From Paraburkholderia edwinii (lineage in GTDB: Bacteria; Pseudomonadota; Gammaproteobacteria; Burkholderiales; Burkholderiaceae), in assembly GCF_019428685.1 (NCBI RefSeq), contig NZ_CP080095.1, forward strand, positions 4,836,001-4,900,000: a stretch of DNA of 64,000 bases, read 5' to 3'. This document shows positions 53,537 through 63,981 of this stretch, in pieces (position 1 is the stretch's first letter; the number at the start of each line of letters is the position of its first letter). Both the position numbers and the translations under genes were made by a program. Below the pieces are notes generated by a model. It worked only from the letters and a program-made list of their open reading frames with translations. It made no database searches and had not been told where the DNA came from.

Positions 53537-53879
53537 GTTGATCTCCTCGCAGCGTAACGGGCGCTATGAAAACGAAGCGCGGAAAAAGTAAGCCTCGGTG
53601 AAACCTGGGTGAACCCGGGGTGAAACTTGAGTGACGCTCGATCGTGATGCACGGCGACTGTCCGGAAGCGCCACGGCGACGCGGCGGCAGCTTTGGCGAA
53701 CGCCCGTCGGATCATACCTTGCGTGCCGGGGCCGGACGTATTGCAAAAACGGGATGTATTTCAAAAGTATGCGTCGATCGGCTTCGGGTAAAGCTAAAGT
53801 GCGTCGGTCTGCGCAGACGCCATGCGTTAAGCGGGCAGCAAGAACTGCTCCCTCGCGTCGGCGCCTCGCGCGCTTCGCT
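53537..53879. other. Interval upstream of phaM
   Basis: A 343-nt gap without a gene apart from the 11-bp repeats near phaM. Promoter position for phaM is expected here; the left part is unremarkable. Confidence 0.5.
53597..53630 (-). repeat. Three tandem 11-bp units upstream of phaM
   Basis: GGTGAAACCTG, GGTGAACCCGG and GGTGAAACTTG start at 53597, 53608 and 53619, exactly 11 bp apart, about 60-95 nt before the phaM ATG. Helical-turn spacing suggests a multi-site protein-binding element rather than chance. Confidence 0.55.
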
Positions 53880-54722
53880 TCATGTCTTGCCGTCCGGGAA
53901 ATCAGGCGCGCGGCGCTCGCGCAGCGACTTCACGCCTTCATCCACGTCGGGCCCGGCAAAACCCATGAATTCGAGCGCAAGCGACGTATCGAACGCCGGC
54001 CCCGCCGAGCGCAGCCAGTTATTCAACGCGTATTTGGTCCAGCGGATCGCCGTTTGCGAGCCCTTCGAGAGCCTTTGCGCGATCTCAAAGGCCTTCGGCA
54101 GCAAATCCTGTTCATCGACCGTGAGCGAGACGAGCCCGATGCGCTCCGCTTCCTCGCCGCTCACCGGCTCGCACAGCAGCAGGTAGTACTTCGCCTTCGC
54201 CATGCCGCACAGAAGCGGCCAAACGATCGCCGCGTGGTCGCCGGCCGCTACACCGAGGCGCGTGTGGCCGTCGATAATGCGCGCGGTCCTCGCCGCGATC
54301 GAAATATCGGCGAGCAGTCCGGCCACGAGCCCCGCGCCGACCGCCGGCCCGTGCATGGCCGATACGATCGGCTTGCCGCAATTGATGACGTTGTAGACAA
54401 GGTCGCGCGCCTCGCGCCACACGCGCGTGCGCACCGCGAAATCGGCGGCCATCTGTTCGACGAGTTCGAGGTCGCCGCCGGCCGAAAAGCCTTTGCCTTC
54501 GCCGCGAATCAACGCGACGCGCGCCTCGGGATCGCGGTCGACGTCGCGCCAGATTTCGGCCAGTTCGCGATGCATCTGCGCATTCGCGGTCGCGAGCCTG
54601 CTACGGTTCGCGCCCTCGCCGCTCATCACGATTTCGACGATGCCCTGCGGATGCCGCTGCACGCGCAGCGACTGGTAGTGCGCGTAAAACTCGGGATTGC
54701 TGACATGCGATTCGTTCGACAT
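53880..54722 (-). CDS. Enoyl-CoA hydratase/isomerase family protein
   Basis: A 280-residue crotonase-fold protein: [39 protein letters not shown] (oxyanion hole and first acidic region), [23 protein letters not shown] and [17 protein letters not shown]. The catalytic Glu positions are partly altered (AAGDHA), so it may act on an unusual acyl-CoA, for example an aromatic side chain. It sits 100 nt after the FAH-family gene on the same strand, divergent from an IclR regulator. Confidence 0.9.
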   Translation of the reverse strand: MSNESHVSNPEFYAHYQSLRVQRHPQGIVEIVMSGEGANRSRLATANAQMHRELAEIWRDVDRDPEARVALIRGEGKGFSAGGDLELVEQMAADFAVRTRVWREARDLVYNVINCGKPIVSAMHGPAVGAGLVAGLLADISIAARTARIIDGHTRLGVAAGDHAAIVWPLLCGMAKAKYYLLLCEPVSGEEAERIGLVSLTVDEQDLLPKAFEIAQRLSKGSQTAIRWTKYALNNWLRSAGPAFDTSLALEFMGFAGPDVDEGVKSLRERRAPDFPDGKT

Positions 54723-54822
54723 GGCTATGCCCCGGTGATACCGCTGGTTGTACCGACATCACACCCGACGTCTCATCCGACATCACACGCTACACGTTAC
54801 TCCGCCCGCGCCGCGCGTCCGC

Positions 54823-55815
54823 TCAATGCGCGGACTCGAGCGGCGCGACCGCTTGCTCGATCGAACCGAAAATCGACTTGCCCGCTTCGTCGAACATATC
54901 GATCTTCACCGTGTCGCCGTACTTCATGAATTCAGTTTGCGCCGCGCCGTGCTCGATCATCTCGAGACAGCGTTTCTCGGCGATACAGCAATAACCGCGC
55001 TTCGCATCCTTGTTCGACACCGTCCCCGAGCCGACGATGGTCCCCGCTCTCAGATTGCGTGTCTTCGCGGCGTGAGCGATCAGTTGCCCGAAGTGAAACA
55101 CCATATCGACGCCCGCATCGGGTTGCCCAACTTTCTTGCCGTTCCAGTGCACTATCATCGGACGATGCACGCGGCCTTCGCGCCAATGCTCGCCGAGCTC
55201 GTCGGGGGTGACTGCGACCGGTGCGAACGACGTGGCCGGTTTGCTCTGGAAAAAGCCGAAGCCCTTCGCGAGTTCCGCCGGAATCAGATTGCGCAACGAT
55301 ACATCGTTGACAAGCGTGACAAGACGCACGCTTTTCAATGCGTGCTCGGGTTTGACGCCCATCGGCACATCGCCGGTCATCACGGCAACTTCAGCCTCGA
55401 AATCGATGCCAAATTCCTCCGACGCGCAAACGATGTCGTCCTTCGGCCCGATAAAGTCGTCGCTGCCGCCCTGGTACATCAGCGGATCGGTCCAGAACTC
55501 GGGCGGCATCTCGGCGCCGCGCGCGCGGCGTACGAGTTCGACGTGATTCACATACGACGACGCATCCGCCCACTGGAACGCGCGCGGCAGCGGCGCCATG
55601 CAGTCTTTTGCATCGAACGCGAACGCGTTGCGGGCGCGCCCCTGATTCAATGCGTCGTACAGGTCGCGCAGTTGCGGCGCGTAAAAGGTCCAGTCATCGA
55701 GCGCGCGTTGCAGTGTCGCGACGATTCCGTCGGCGACCGCGGCAGTTTGCAGGTCGCGGGACACGACGATCAGCTGACCGTCGCGAGTGCCGTCCTTCAG
55801 CGTGGCAAGTTTCAT
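54823..55815 (-). CDS. Fumarylacetoacetate hydrolase family protein
   Basis: A 330-residue FAH-fold enzyme. Metal ligands are seen in GIDFEAEVAVMTGDV (Glu, Glu and Asp), with MYQGGSDDFIGPKDD before it and NDVSLRNLIPAELAKGFGFFQSKPATSFAPVAVTPDEL (in parts) after. Its similarity to FAH of tyrosine degradation is good, but the family also holds other C-C hydrolases. The neighbouring crotonase and IclR genes point to an aromatic or acyl-CoA catabolic set. Confidence 0.9.
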   Translation of the reverse strand: MKLATLKDGTRDGQLIVVSRDLQTAAVADGIVATLQRALDDWTFYAPQLRDLYDALNQGRARNAFAFDAKDCMAPLPRAFQWADASSYVNHVELVRRARGAEMPPEFWTDPLMYQGGSDDFIGPKDDIVCASEEFGIDFEAEVAVMTGDVPMGVKPEHALKSVRLVTLVNDVSLRNLIPAELAKGFGFFQSKPATSFAPVAVTPDELGEHWREGRVHRPMIVHWNGKKVGQPDAGVDMVFHFGQLIAHAAKTRNLRAGTIVGSGTVSNKDAKRGYCCIAEKRCLEMIEHGAAQTEFMKYGDTVKIDMFDEAGKSIFGSIEQAVAPLESAH

Positions 55816-55952
55816 AGGCGGTAAAGCGGGTGAGTGACGATAAGAGGAATGTATTCTACGATGGTGAATCGGCGCCGCCCATCCGCATTGTCATCGCATC
55901 GACCTGAATGCAACGCGCGGCCTTCCATTTTTTCGAATTGCGCATATTGGTC

Positions 55953-56840
55953 ATGTCCTCCGCAGCCCGCTCAGGTATATCAACGGACGAGTCAAACGAA
56001 CCGCACGATTCCGCCATCGATGACGAAACCGGCGACGCGCATGAACGCGGCGAAGAAAAGCTGCGCTCCGGCATTCAATCGATCGAAGTCGGCTTTCGCC
56101 TGCTCGAGGTGCTGACGCACGAGCCGCGCGCGATGATGCTGCGCGACCTCGCGCAACGCGCGGGCATGAGTCCGGCGAAAGCGCATCGCTATCTGGTCAG
56201 TTTCTTGCGACTTGGCGTCGTTGCGCAAGATCCGTTGTCGGGCCGCTATGAGCTCGGCGGCTTTGCGTTGCAATTGGGTTTAGCGCGTCTGGCGAGAGTC
56301 GACGGCGTGAAACTGGCGCGCATCGCGCTCGCCGAACTGCGCGACCGGCTCGATATGACAGTCGGCATCGCCGTATGGGGCAATCAGGGGCCGACCGTCG
56401 TGCACTGGATGGAATCGAGTTATCCGGCGAAGGCGTCGTTGAAGCTCGGCGACGTCATGCCGCTGCTCAGCTCCGCGACAGGTCTATTGTTCGCCGCGTA
56501 TCTGCCGCGCAACAAGACGGCCGTGATGATGGAACGCGAACTCGCGGATACGCGCCGTTCGTCGCAGACGAGCGGCCCGCGCAACGCCGACGACGTCGAA
56601 CGCCTGCTCGAAGAGGTGCGCGCACATGGCGCGGCTCGCGTCGAAGGGATGCTGCTGCCGACCATTCACGCGTTTTGCGTGCCCGTCTTCGATTCGACCG
56701 GCGACCTTGCGCTCGGACTCATCGCGCTCGGTCATGAAGGTGCGTTCGATATTCGCTGGGAAGGTGAAGTCGACACCGCGTTGCGCGAATGCGCGGAAAA
56801 GCTCTCTTATGAACTCGGGTACAGTTCGACACCGCGTTAG
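55953..56840 (+). CDS. IclR-family transcriptional regulator
   Basis: A 295-residue regulator. An N-terminal acidic tail (about 1-40) precedes the IclR winged HTH (SIEVGFRLLEVLTHEPRAMM, LAQRAGMSPAKAHRYLVSFLRLG) and the effector domain (LGDVMPLLSSATGLLFAAYLP, GARVEGMLLP-like HAFCVPVFDSTGDLALGLIALGHEG in parts). It is divergent from the FAH-family gene, 137 nt apart, so it probably controls that pair. The ATG at 55953 is preferred to an upstream in-frame ATG. Confidence 0.93.
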   Translation: MSSAARSGISTDESNEPHDSAIDDETGDAHERGEEKLRSGIQSIEVGFRLLEVLTHEPRAMMLRDLAQRAGMSPAKAHRYLVSFLRLGVVAQDPLSGRYELGGFALQLGLARLARVDGVKLARIALAELRDRLDMTVGIAVWGNQGPTVVHWMESSYPAKASLKLGDVMPLLSSATGLLFAAYLPRNKTAVMMERELADTRRSSQTSGPRNADDVERLLEEVRAHGAARVEGMLLPTIHAFCVPVFDSTGDLALGLIALGHEGAFDIRWEGEVDTALRECAEKLSYELGYSSTPR

Positions 56841-56946
56841 TCGCACGCGCGGAACGCGGGACGAATCCATGCGGTCGAAAGTTGAATGTCGAGTGCTGCC
56901 GCCCCTCGGGCTCATTATTTTTCGTCCGTAAAAACTCACCGTTTCG

Positions 56947-58353
56947 ATGTCGTCTCCGTCCGTCGCACGCCGCTCCGATCGTCCACCGCGCGCTCCTTCG
57001 CCCCGCTTGCTGCGTTGGCGCTGGATTGCCGTGGTGGTGGTCGTGGCAGTCGCGCACTGGATCGCCGCACAATGGTTCGAGCGGCATCGCGACACGTTCA
57101 AGCCGGCCGATAAACAGCATGTGCCGGTGCAGGTTGCGTTGCTGAGGCCCGAACGCATCGAACAGCAACCGGCTGGCGCGGCAGCGCCGGCTGCCACGCC
57201 AGCACCGCAGCAGAAACCGCCGGCACAAGCCCCGCGCGCGCACGCGCTAACCGCGATTCGACCCGAGCAGAAACCGAAAAAGCGGCCGGCACTGCGACCG
57301 CCTGCCACGCAAAGCACGACGGACGAAAAGGCTCAGCCGGAACCGGCCGAAGCCGCGAGTGACGCGGCTAGCACAAACGCAAATGCGACGGCCGCGTCGA
57401 GCCCCGCGGCGGCTTCATCGTCACAAGCACAAGCCGCCAATGGCGCAAGCGGAACAGGCACAGCAAGCGGCACAAACACCGGCAACGGCAACGCCGCTCA
57501 CGCGGCACCGGGCGTCAAATTCTCGGTCCCGCCATCGGGCGACCTCGTGTACGACACGTTCTACAACGGCGTCCGCAACCAGCCCGGCACGATCCATTGG
57601 GAAAGCGACGGGCACACCTATCGCCTCGTCGTCGCGGTGCCGCTGCCGTTCGTCGGCACATACAGCTACGAAAGCCATGGCCGTGTCGACGCCTTCGGTC
57701 TTGCGCCGGACCAATACATCGAAACGCACGGCCGGCGCGGTCAGGATGTGACCGTGTTTAATCGCGACACGAAGCAGATCGTGTTCACGCGCACGCCGAA
57801 AACGCTCGCGCTACAGGACGGCGCGCAAGATCGCTTCAGCATGATCATGCAGCTCGCGAGCCTCGTGCGCGGCGCGCCTGACGCATACAGACCTGGCGTC
57901 ACGCGCGAGTTCTACGTGACAGACAACGACAGCGGCGAAATCTGGCCAATCGAAACGATTGGTAACGAAACCGTGCGAACGCAACAGGGTTTTGTCGAGG
58001 CGCGGCACTTCACACGCCTGCCGCGCCACGAAGGCGATCGACGTCGCATCGACGTCTGGCTTGCCCCGTCGCTCGGCTGGTTACCCGTGCGTTTCGTACA
58101 GACCGAACCGAACGGAACACAGGTGGAATTACTGTGGCACGGCGAGACCGCCGCAACGGACTCGGGCGCGGCGCAGACGAACGATCAGAACCCGAGCCCG
58201 GCCGCGGGTTCGACCGATCAAAACGACCAGAACGATCAAAACCATCAAGCCGATCAACCCGGTTCCACCGGTTCAACGGCTATGCCGGCAGCGGGCCCGC
58301 AACCTGCGGCGCCATCGGCTGCGGACCCGACCAGCAACTACGAAAAACCATAG
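56947..58353 (+). CDS. DUF3108 domain protein with N-terminal membrane anchor
   Basis: A 468-residue protein. A cytoplasmic start and a transmembrane segment (about 25-40, WIAVVVVVAVAHWIAA) are followed by a long Pro/Ala/Gln-rich periplasmic linker (about 55-190). The DUF3108 domain (about 195-400) contains GDLVYDTFYNGVRNQPGTIHW and YKVVASVPLPFVGTYSY-like stretches, here RLVVAVPLPFVGTYSYESHG. A Gln/Asn/Asp-rich tail follows. It is a cell-envelope protein of unknown function, common in Burkholderiales after or near GTP cyclohydrolase or PurN-type genes in other genomes; here it follows the IclR gene. Confidence 0.85.
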   Translation: MSSPSVARRSDRPPRAPSPRLLRWRWIAVVVVVAVAHWIAAQWFERHRDTFKPADKQHVPVQVALLRPERIEQQPAGAAAPAATPAPQQKPPAQAPRAHALTAIRPEQKPKKRPALRPPATQSTTDEKAQPEPAEAASDAASTNANATAASSPAAASSSQAQAANGASGTGTASGTNTGNGNAAHAAPGVKFSVPPSGDLVYDTFYNGVRNQPGTIHWESDGHTYRLVVAVPLPFVGTYSYESHGRVDAFGLAPDQYIETHGRRGQDVTVFNRDTKQIVFTRTPKTLALQDGAQDRFSMIMQLASLVRGAPDAYRPGVTREFYVTDNDSGEIWPIETIGNETVRTQQGFVEARHFTRLPRHEGDRRRIDVWLAPSLGWLPVRFVQTEPNGTQVELLWHGETAATDSGAAQTNDQNPSPAAGSTDQNDQNDQNHQADQPGSTGSTAMPAAGPQPAAPSAADPTSNYEKP

Positions 58354-58526
58354 CCGCTGCAAGGTCGAACGAGGGTCGAACGAGGCCCATTCTTCATCGG
58401 GCTGCAGAAACTTCCATGCGCGGCATCGATCGCACGTCGATGCCCGTCATCGGGCATGATGCGCAACGCAACGCGTGCCATCCAGGCGCATCACTCTACG
58501 CATCACCTTTTGCAAAAGGAGCAAGC

Positions 58527-59315
58527 ATGCAAGTGAACGTCAACGGCATCGATACCCGCTATGTGCTGAGCAATGAGGGCGGCGGCCCGTGGCTGACCTT
58601 TATCCATCAGCTGGGCGGCGACCTGTCGATCTGGGATCAGCTTGCCGGTTACTTTCGCAACAACTTCACCGTGTTACGTTACGACATCCGCGGCCACGGC
58701 GAGTCTGCCGCGCCTACGGCTCCGTTCACCGTGGCCGATCTGTCGAACGATCTGGCCGCGTTGCTCGACGCGCTTGGCGCGAAAAGCACGCATGTCGTCG
58801 GCATGTCGCTGGGCGGCGCGATCGCGCAGCAGTTCGCGCTCGATCATGCATCGCGCGTCGATACGCTCACGCTCGCCGATACGTTCGCCCGCACCGCGCC
58901 CGAATCACGCAGTATCTGGGATCAACGTATCGAAACCGCACGGCGCGACGGCGTCGCGTCGCTCGCCCCAGCGTCGCTCGAACGTTGGCTTACGCCGGAC
59001 TTTCAGCACGCACACCCTGAAGTTGTGGAACAGATTCGGGACGTCTATATCCACACGTCCGTAGAGGGCTTCGCGCTCGCCTGCGCAGCGCTGCGCGAAT
59101 TCGATCTGCGCGATAGACTGGTGGAAATACGGACGCCTACGCTCGCGGTAGCCGGCCGCCATGACACAGGCACGCCTCCTGCTGCTACACAGGCGATAGC
59201 CGATGCTATCCGGGGGGCGCGATTCGAGGTACTGGATGCGGCTCATCTCGCGCCCATCGAGCAGTCACAGCGTTTTGCGGCCTTGCTCGAAACGTTTTTG
59301 CAGTCACGGGTCTAA
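58527..59315 (+). CDS. Alpha/beta hydrolase (PcaD-like lactonase family)
   Basis: A 262-residue hydrolase, start ATG 58527 behind AAAAGGA. The catalytic triad is in GMSLGGAIAQQF (Ser), VAGRHDTGTPP (Asp) and LDAAHLAPIEQ (His). The sequence around INVNGIDTRYVLSNEGGGPWLTFIH (approximate, here QVNVNGIDTRYV) and RYDIRGHGESAAPTAPFTVADLSND is close to 3-oxoadipate enol-lactonases, but no protocatechuate genes are near, so the substrate is uncertain. Confidence 0.88.
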   Translation: MQVNVNGIDTRYVLSNEGGGPWLTFIHQLGGDLSIWDQLAGYFRNNFTVLRYDIRGHGESAAPTAPFTVADLSNDLAALLDALGAKSTHVVGMSLGGAIAQQFALDHASRVDTLTLADTFARTAPESRSIWDQRIETARRDGVASLAPASLERWLTPDFQHAHPEVVEQIRDVYIHTSVEGFALACAALREFDLRDRLVEIRTPTLAVAGRHDTGTPPAATQAIADAIRGARFEVLDAAHLAPIEQSQRFAALLETFLQSRV

Positions 59316-59433
59316 CTACAAGGTCCGGAGAAATTACAAGCACCATACCGGACCCACCCCTTGAATTCCACGCCAAACGCTCCAATTACGGCGCAGGACT
59401 GGCCAGGAGCCAACGGAAATAAGGAGTGTCGCC

Positions 59434-59691
59434 ATGCAAATGATCTACAACAGCCCCAACTACTGTGTCGTCGAATTTCCACCTCAGGACGGCCATCTCG
59501 CAATGAAGTCGGGCGGCTACGAGATTGTCGACAAGAACACTCAGCGCGAGATTTACATCGATGGAGCAATGGCGGCGAGCTTCCGCGAGCATGTACAAAA
59601 GCTGATCGAAGAAGAGCCGTCACTCGACGAAGTCGACGAGTTCCTCGGTCAGTTCGATAGTCTGATGCACCAGCCCGTCGTGTTGCATTAA
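59434..59691 (+). CDS. DUF3567 family protein
   Basis: An 85-residue protein: MQMIYNSPNYCVVEFPPQDG, GGYEIVDKNTQREIYIDGAM and FREHVQKLIEEEPSLDEVDEFLG. This DUF3567 family is essentially confined to Burkholderiales and near relatives, so it is a good lineage marker. Function unknown. AATAAGGAG precedes the ATG, and a strong terminator follows. Confidence 0.92.
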   Translation: MQMIYNSPNYCVVEFPPQDGHLAMKSGGYEIVDKNTQREIYIDGAMAASFREHVQKLIEEEPSLDEVDEFLGQFDSLMHQPVVLH

Positions 59692-59726
59692 CGCACGCCG
59701 CGGCGACACCCCAGGCAACACTCATG

Positions 59727-59757
59727 AACCCCGTCCGGCATGCCGGACGGGGTTTTT
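59727..59757 (+). terminator. Rho-independent terminator after DUF3567
   Basis: The hairpin ACCCCGTCCGGCatGCCGGACGGGGT with TTTTTC follows the DUF3567 gene by about 35 nt. It separates this unit from metH. Confidence 0.93.
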
Positions 59758-59859
59758 CATTGTGGTGCCGCCGCGCGATGCCGATCGTTGTTCGGCACAC
59801 ATTGCGCGCAATGATGGAAACGCTTCGCGCGCCGCCGGACGGTCGCGCCGCGTGCGGGC

Positions 59860-59865
59860 TACAAT
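59860..59865 (+). promoter_or_regulatory. -10 element of the metH unit
   Basis: GGGCTACAAT lies about 62 nt upstream of the first metH ATG. A -35 match is weak. No SAH or other riboswitch consensus was seen in the leader. Confidence 0.4.
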
Positions 59866-59926
59866 GTTGAGTTTCCTGAAAAAAAGCGGTTGAGAAACCG
59901 CCGAATGCCCTGAAGGCCTTTCTGCC

Positions 59927-61003
59927 ATGAACAAGCCTGCCCTTCCCGTTACTTCGTCTGCTTCGAACAGCGCTGCCGGTTATACGCGCGGCACGGCGCT
60001 TCCGCCGTTGCTCCAGTCGCGCATTCTGATTCTCGACGGCGCGATGGGGACGATGATCCAGCGCTACAAACTCGGCGAAGCACAGTATCGCGGCGAGCGT
60101 TTCAAGGCTTACCCGCGCGACATCAAAGGCAACAATGAATTGCTGTCGATCACGCAACCGCAGGTGATCAGTGAGATCCACGAGCAATATCTGGCCGCGG
60201 GCGCCGATATCATCGAAACGAATACGTTCGGCGCAACGACGGTCGCGCAGGCCGACTACGGCATGGAAGATCTCGCCGAAGAGATGAATATTGCCTCGGC
60301 CAGGCTGGCACGCGCCGCATGCGACAAGTATTCGACGCCTGAGAAGCCGCGCTTTGTCGCCGGCGCGATCGGACCGACGCCGAAGACCGCGAGCATTTCG
60401 CCCGACGTCAACGATCCCGCCGCGCGCAACGTCACCTTCGACGAACTGCGCACCGCGTATTACCAGCAGGCGAAGGCGCTGCTCGAAGGCGGCGCCGATC
60501 TGTTCCTCGTCGAAACGATCTTCGATACGCTCAACGCGAAGGCCGCGCTTTTTGCGCTCGACGAACTGTTCGAAAACACGGGCGAGCGTCTGCCGATCAT
60601 GATTTCGGGCACCGTCACGGATGCTTCAGGCCGCATTCTGTCGGGCCAGACGGTCGAAGCGTTCTGGAATTCGCTGCGTCATGCGAAGCCGCTCACATTT
60701 GGCCTCAATTGCGCGCTCGGCGCAGCGCTGATGCGCCCATACATCGCCGAGCTGTCGAAGCTCTGCGATACGTATGTATCGTGCTACCCGAACGCGGGCC
60801 TGCCGAACCCGATGAGCGACACCGGCTTCGACGAACTGCCGGCCGATACGTCCGGGCTCCTGAAGGAATTTGCCGAAGCGGGCCTCGTGAATATCGCGGG
60901 CGGCTGCTGCGGCACGACACCCGAGCATATTGCCGCGATCGCGAAAGCGCTGAGCGAAGTCAAGCCGCGCAAGTGGCCGACGCAATACCGCGATGCGGCC
61001 TGA
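59927..61003 (+). CDS. metH: Methionine synthase, homocysteine-binding part (split MetH)
   Basis: A 358-residue protein equal to the N-terminal homocysteine S-methyltransferase barrel of Met[16 protein letters not shown] begins the domain; the three zinc cysteines are in [10 protein letters not shown] and [10 protein letters not shown]. It binds homocysteine for methylation by methylcobalamin carried on the second protein. The other domains are in the next gene, 95 nt downstream. In many Burkholderiales metH is split this way. Confidence 0.96.
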   Translation: MNKPALPVTSSASNSAAGYTRGTALPPLLQSRILILDGAMGTMIQRYKLGEAQYRGERFKAYPRDIKGNNELLSITQPQVISEIHEQYLAAGADIIETNTFGATTVAQADYGMEDLAEEMNIASARLARAACDKYSTPEKPRFVAGAIGPTPKTASISPDVNDPAARNVTFDELRTAYYQQAKALLEGGADLFLVETIFDTLNAKAALFALDELFENTGERLPIMISGTVTDASGRILSGQTVEAFWNSLRHAKPLTFGLNCALGAALMRPYIAELSKLCDTYVSCYPNAGLPNPMSDTGFDELPADTSGLLKEFAEAGLVNIAGGCCGTTPEHIAAIAKALSEVKPRKWPTQYRDAA

Positions 61004-61098
61004 ACTGTTCGGGCACATGAGCGGCAGATGAGCGGCACAACGCGCATCGCCACGAACCTTCTTCGCCTACGACGTCAACCCACGCACTCCTGCAAGCC

Positions 61099-63816
61099 AT
61101 GACCGACCATACGCTGCGCCTCTCAGGCCTCGAACCGTTCAACGTCACGTCCGGAACGCTTTTCATCAATGTCGGCGAACGTACCAACGTGACCGGCTCG
61201 AAGGCCTTCGCCCGCATGATTCTCAACGGGCAGTTCGACGAAGCGCTCGCGGTCGCGCGTCAGCAGGTCGAAAACGGCGCGCAGGTGATCGACGTCAACA
61301 TGGACGAGGCGATGCTCGATTCGAAGGCGGCGATGGTGCGCTTCATGAATCTGATCGCATCGGAACCGGACATCGCGCGCGTGCCGATCATGATCGACTC
61401 GTCGAAGTGGGAGGTGATCGAAGCGGGCCTGAAGTGCGTGCAGGGCAAGGCGATCGTCAACTCGATCTCGCTGAAGGAAGGCAAGGAAGCATTCGTTCAT
61501 CACGCGAAGCTGATTCGCCGCTACGGCGCCGCGGCCGTCGTGATGGCGTTCGACGAAAAAGGCCAGGCCGATACGTTCGAGCGCAAGACCGAAATCTGCA
61601 GGCGCTCGTATGAAGTGCTGGTCAACGAAGTCGGCTTCCCGCCCGAAGACATCATCTTCGACCCGAATATCTTTGCCGTCGCAACGGGCATCGAAGAGCA
61701 CAACAACTACGCGGTCGACTTCATCAACGCAACGCGCTGGATCAAGCAGAATCTGCCCCACGCGAAGATCAGCGGCGGCGTGTCGAACGTGTCGTTTTCG
61801 TTCCGCGGCAACGACCCGGTGCGCGAAGCGATTCATACGGTGTTCCTCTATCACGCGATCCAGGCGGGGATGGACATGGGCATCGTCAACGCGGGTCAGT
61901 TGGGCGTCTACGCCGATCTCGACGCCGAGTTGCGCGAGCGCGTCGAAGATGTCGTGCTGAATCGCCGCGAAGATGCGACCGACCGGCTGCTCGAGATCGC
62001 CGACCGGTTCAAGACCGGCGCCGCGAAGAAAGAAGAGAACCTCGAGTGGCGCAACCAGCCGGTCGAAAAGCGCCTTGCGCATGCGCTCGTGCACGGCATC
62101 ACGAATTTCATCGTCGAAGATACCGAAGAAGTGCGCGCGAAGATCGCCGCGAACGGCGGCCGACCGATCAATGTGATCGAAGGGCCGCTGATGGACGGCA
62201 TGAATATCGTCGGCGACCTGTTCGGCCAGGGCAAGATGTTCCTGCCGCAGGTCGTGAAGTCGGCGCGCGTCATGAAGCAGGCCGTCGCTCACCTGATTCC
62301 GTTTATCGAAGAAGAAAAGAAGCAGCTGGCCGCAGCCGGCGGCGACGTGCGCGCGAAAGGCAAGATCGTCATCGCCACCGTGAAGGGCGACGTGCACGAT
62401 ATCGGCAAGAACATCGTGACGGTCGTGCTCCAGTGCAACAACTTCGAAGTGGTCAACATGGGCGTGATGGTCCCGTGCAACGACATTCTCGCGAGGGCGA
62501 AAGTGGAAGGCGCGGACATCGTCGGTCTGTCGGGGCTCATCACGCCGAGCCTCGAGGAAATGGCCTATGTCGCGTCCGAAATGCAGCGCGACGACTACTT
62601 CCGTGTGAAGAAGATTCCGCTGCTGATTGGCGGCGCGACGACCTCGCGCGTGCATACGGCGGTGAAGATTGCGCCGAACTACGAAGGGCCTGTGGTTTAC
62701 GTGCCCGACGCGTCGCGTTCGGTGTCGGTCGCATCGAGCTTGCTGTCCGATGAAGGCGCCGCGAAGTATCTCGACGAACTGAAGACCGACTACGATCGCA
62801 TCCGTCAACAGCACGCGAACAAGAAAGCGCAACCGATGGTAACGCTTGGAGCAGCGCGTGCGAACAAAACGAAGATCGACTGGAGTGCGTATCAACCGGT
62901 CAAGCCGAAGTTCATCGGGCGCCGCGTGTTCAAGAACTTCGATCTGAACGAGCTCGCGAACTATATCGACTGGACGCCGTTCTTCCAGACGTGGGATCTG
63001 GCTGGAAAATATCCGGCCATTCTCAACGATGAAATCGTCGGCGAATCGGCGCGGCGCGTGTTCTCGGACGCGAAGTCGATGCTCGCGCGGCTGATTCAGG
63101 GCCGCTGGCTGTCCGCAAACGGCGTGATTGCGCTGCTGCCGGCCAATACCGTCAACGACGACGATATCGAGATCTACACCGACGAATCGCGCAGCGAAAT
63201 CGCGCTCACGTGGCGCAATCTGCGTCAGCAAAGCGAGCGTCCGGTGATCGATGGCGTGATGCGGCCGAACCGGTCGATCGCGGACTTCATCGCGCCGAAA
63301 GATTCGGGCGTCGCCGACTATATCGGCATGTTCGCGGTCACCGCGGGCATCGGCGTCGACGCGAAGGAAAAGCAGTTCGAAAAGGACCACGACGACTACA
63401 GCGCCATCATGCTGAAGGCGCTCGCGGACCGTTTCGCGGAAGCGTTCGCCGAAGCGATGCACGCGCGCGTGCGGCGCGACCTGTGGGGTTACGCGGCCAG
63501 TGAGTCGCTGAACAACGACGAGATGATCGACGAAAAGTACCGCGGCATTCGTCCGGCGCCCGGCTACCCCGCGTGCCCGGACCATCTGGTCAAGCGCGAC
63601 ATGTTCGACGTGCTGCAGGCCGGCGAGATCGGCATGAGCGTGACCGAATCGCTGGCCATGCTGCCGGCCGCGAGCGTTTCGGGCTTCTACCTCGCGCATC
63701 CGGATAGCACGTACTTCTCGGTCGGCAAGATCGGTGAAGACCAGTTGGACGACTACGCGCAGCGCATGTCGCTTTCGAAGGAAGATGCGAAGCGCGCGCT
63801 GGCCCCGCAGCTCTAA
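61099..63816 (+). CDS. metH: Methionine synthase, folate, B12 and reactivation domains (split MetH)
   Basis: A 905-residue protein: pterin-binding domain (about 1-280; [31 protein letters not shown]), cobalamin domain (about 310-550; cobalt-ligand motif [12 protein letters not shown], with [14 protein letters not shown]) and C-terminal AdoMet reactivation domain (about 570-900; [29 protein letters not shown]). It methylates B12 from methyl-tetrahydrofolate and serves the upstream homocysteine-binding protein. Full length for the family minus the first domain. Confidence 0.97.
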   Translation: MTDHTLRLSGLEPFNVTSGTLFINVGERTNVTGSKAFARMILNGQFDEALAVARQQVENGAQVIDVNMDEAMLDSKAAMVRFMNLIASEPDIARVPIMIDSSKWEVIEAGLKCVQGKAIVNSISLKEGKEAFVHHAKLIRRYGAAAVVMAFDEKGQADTFERKTEICRRSYEVLVNEVGFPPEDIIFDPNIFAVATGIEEHNNYAVDFINATRWIKQNLPHAKISGGVSNVSFSFRGNDPVREAIHTVFLYHAIQAGMDMGIVNAGQLGVYADLDAELRERVEDVVLNRREDATDRLLEIADRFKTGAAKKEENLEWRNQPVEKRLAHALVHGITNFIVEDTEEVRAKIAANGGRPINVIEGPLMDGMNIVGDLFGQGKMFLPQVVKSARVMKQAVAHLIPFIEEEKKQLAAAGGDVRAKGKIVIATVKGDVHDIGKNIVTVVLQCNNFEVVNMGVMVPCNDILARAKVEGADIVGLSGLITPSLEEMAYVASEMQRDDYFRVKKIPLLIGGATTSRVHTAVKIAPNYEGPVVYVPDASRSVSVASSLLSDEGAAKYLDELKTDYDRIRQQHANKKAQPMVTLGAARANKTKIDWSAYQPVKPKFIGRRVFKNFDLNELANYIDWTPFFQTWDLAGKYPAILNDEIVGESARRVFSDAKSMLARLIQGRWLSANGVIALLPANTVNDDDIEIYTDESRSEIALTWRNLRQQSERPVIDGVMRPNRSIADFIAPKDSGVADYIGMFAVTAGIGVDAKEKQFEKDHDDYSAIMLKALADRFAEAFAEAMHARVRRDLWGYAASESLNNDEMIDEKYRGIRPAPGYPACPDHLVKRDMFDVLQAGEIGMSVTESLAMLPAASVSGFYLAHPDSTYFSVGKIGEDQLDDYAQRMSLSKEDAKRALAPQL

Positions 63817-63981
63817 CGGTGCGCGCACTCTTCAACGGCGCGCCCACTATATCGGCGCGCAAAGACTGAATATTTCCGGCGATCGAGTTTTCGGCTTTGT
63901 AAACTGCAGCGGCTTGATCACGCCGCATGCGTCGGCAAGAACGCGCGGCATCTTACTGGCAACCGTCCCGGAGAAAATCGT

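Noticed and set aside
59758..59926. SAH or cobalamin riboswitch upstream of metH
   Set aside because: No consensus core was found in the leader; only a TACAAT box is seen.
61123..63828. A 901-codon open frame antisense to the second metH gene
   Set aside because: It mirrors a high-GC coding gene in a frame where stops are rare; composition is Arg/His/Val-rich and no family motif appears, while the plus strand is a textbook MetH.
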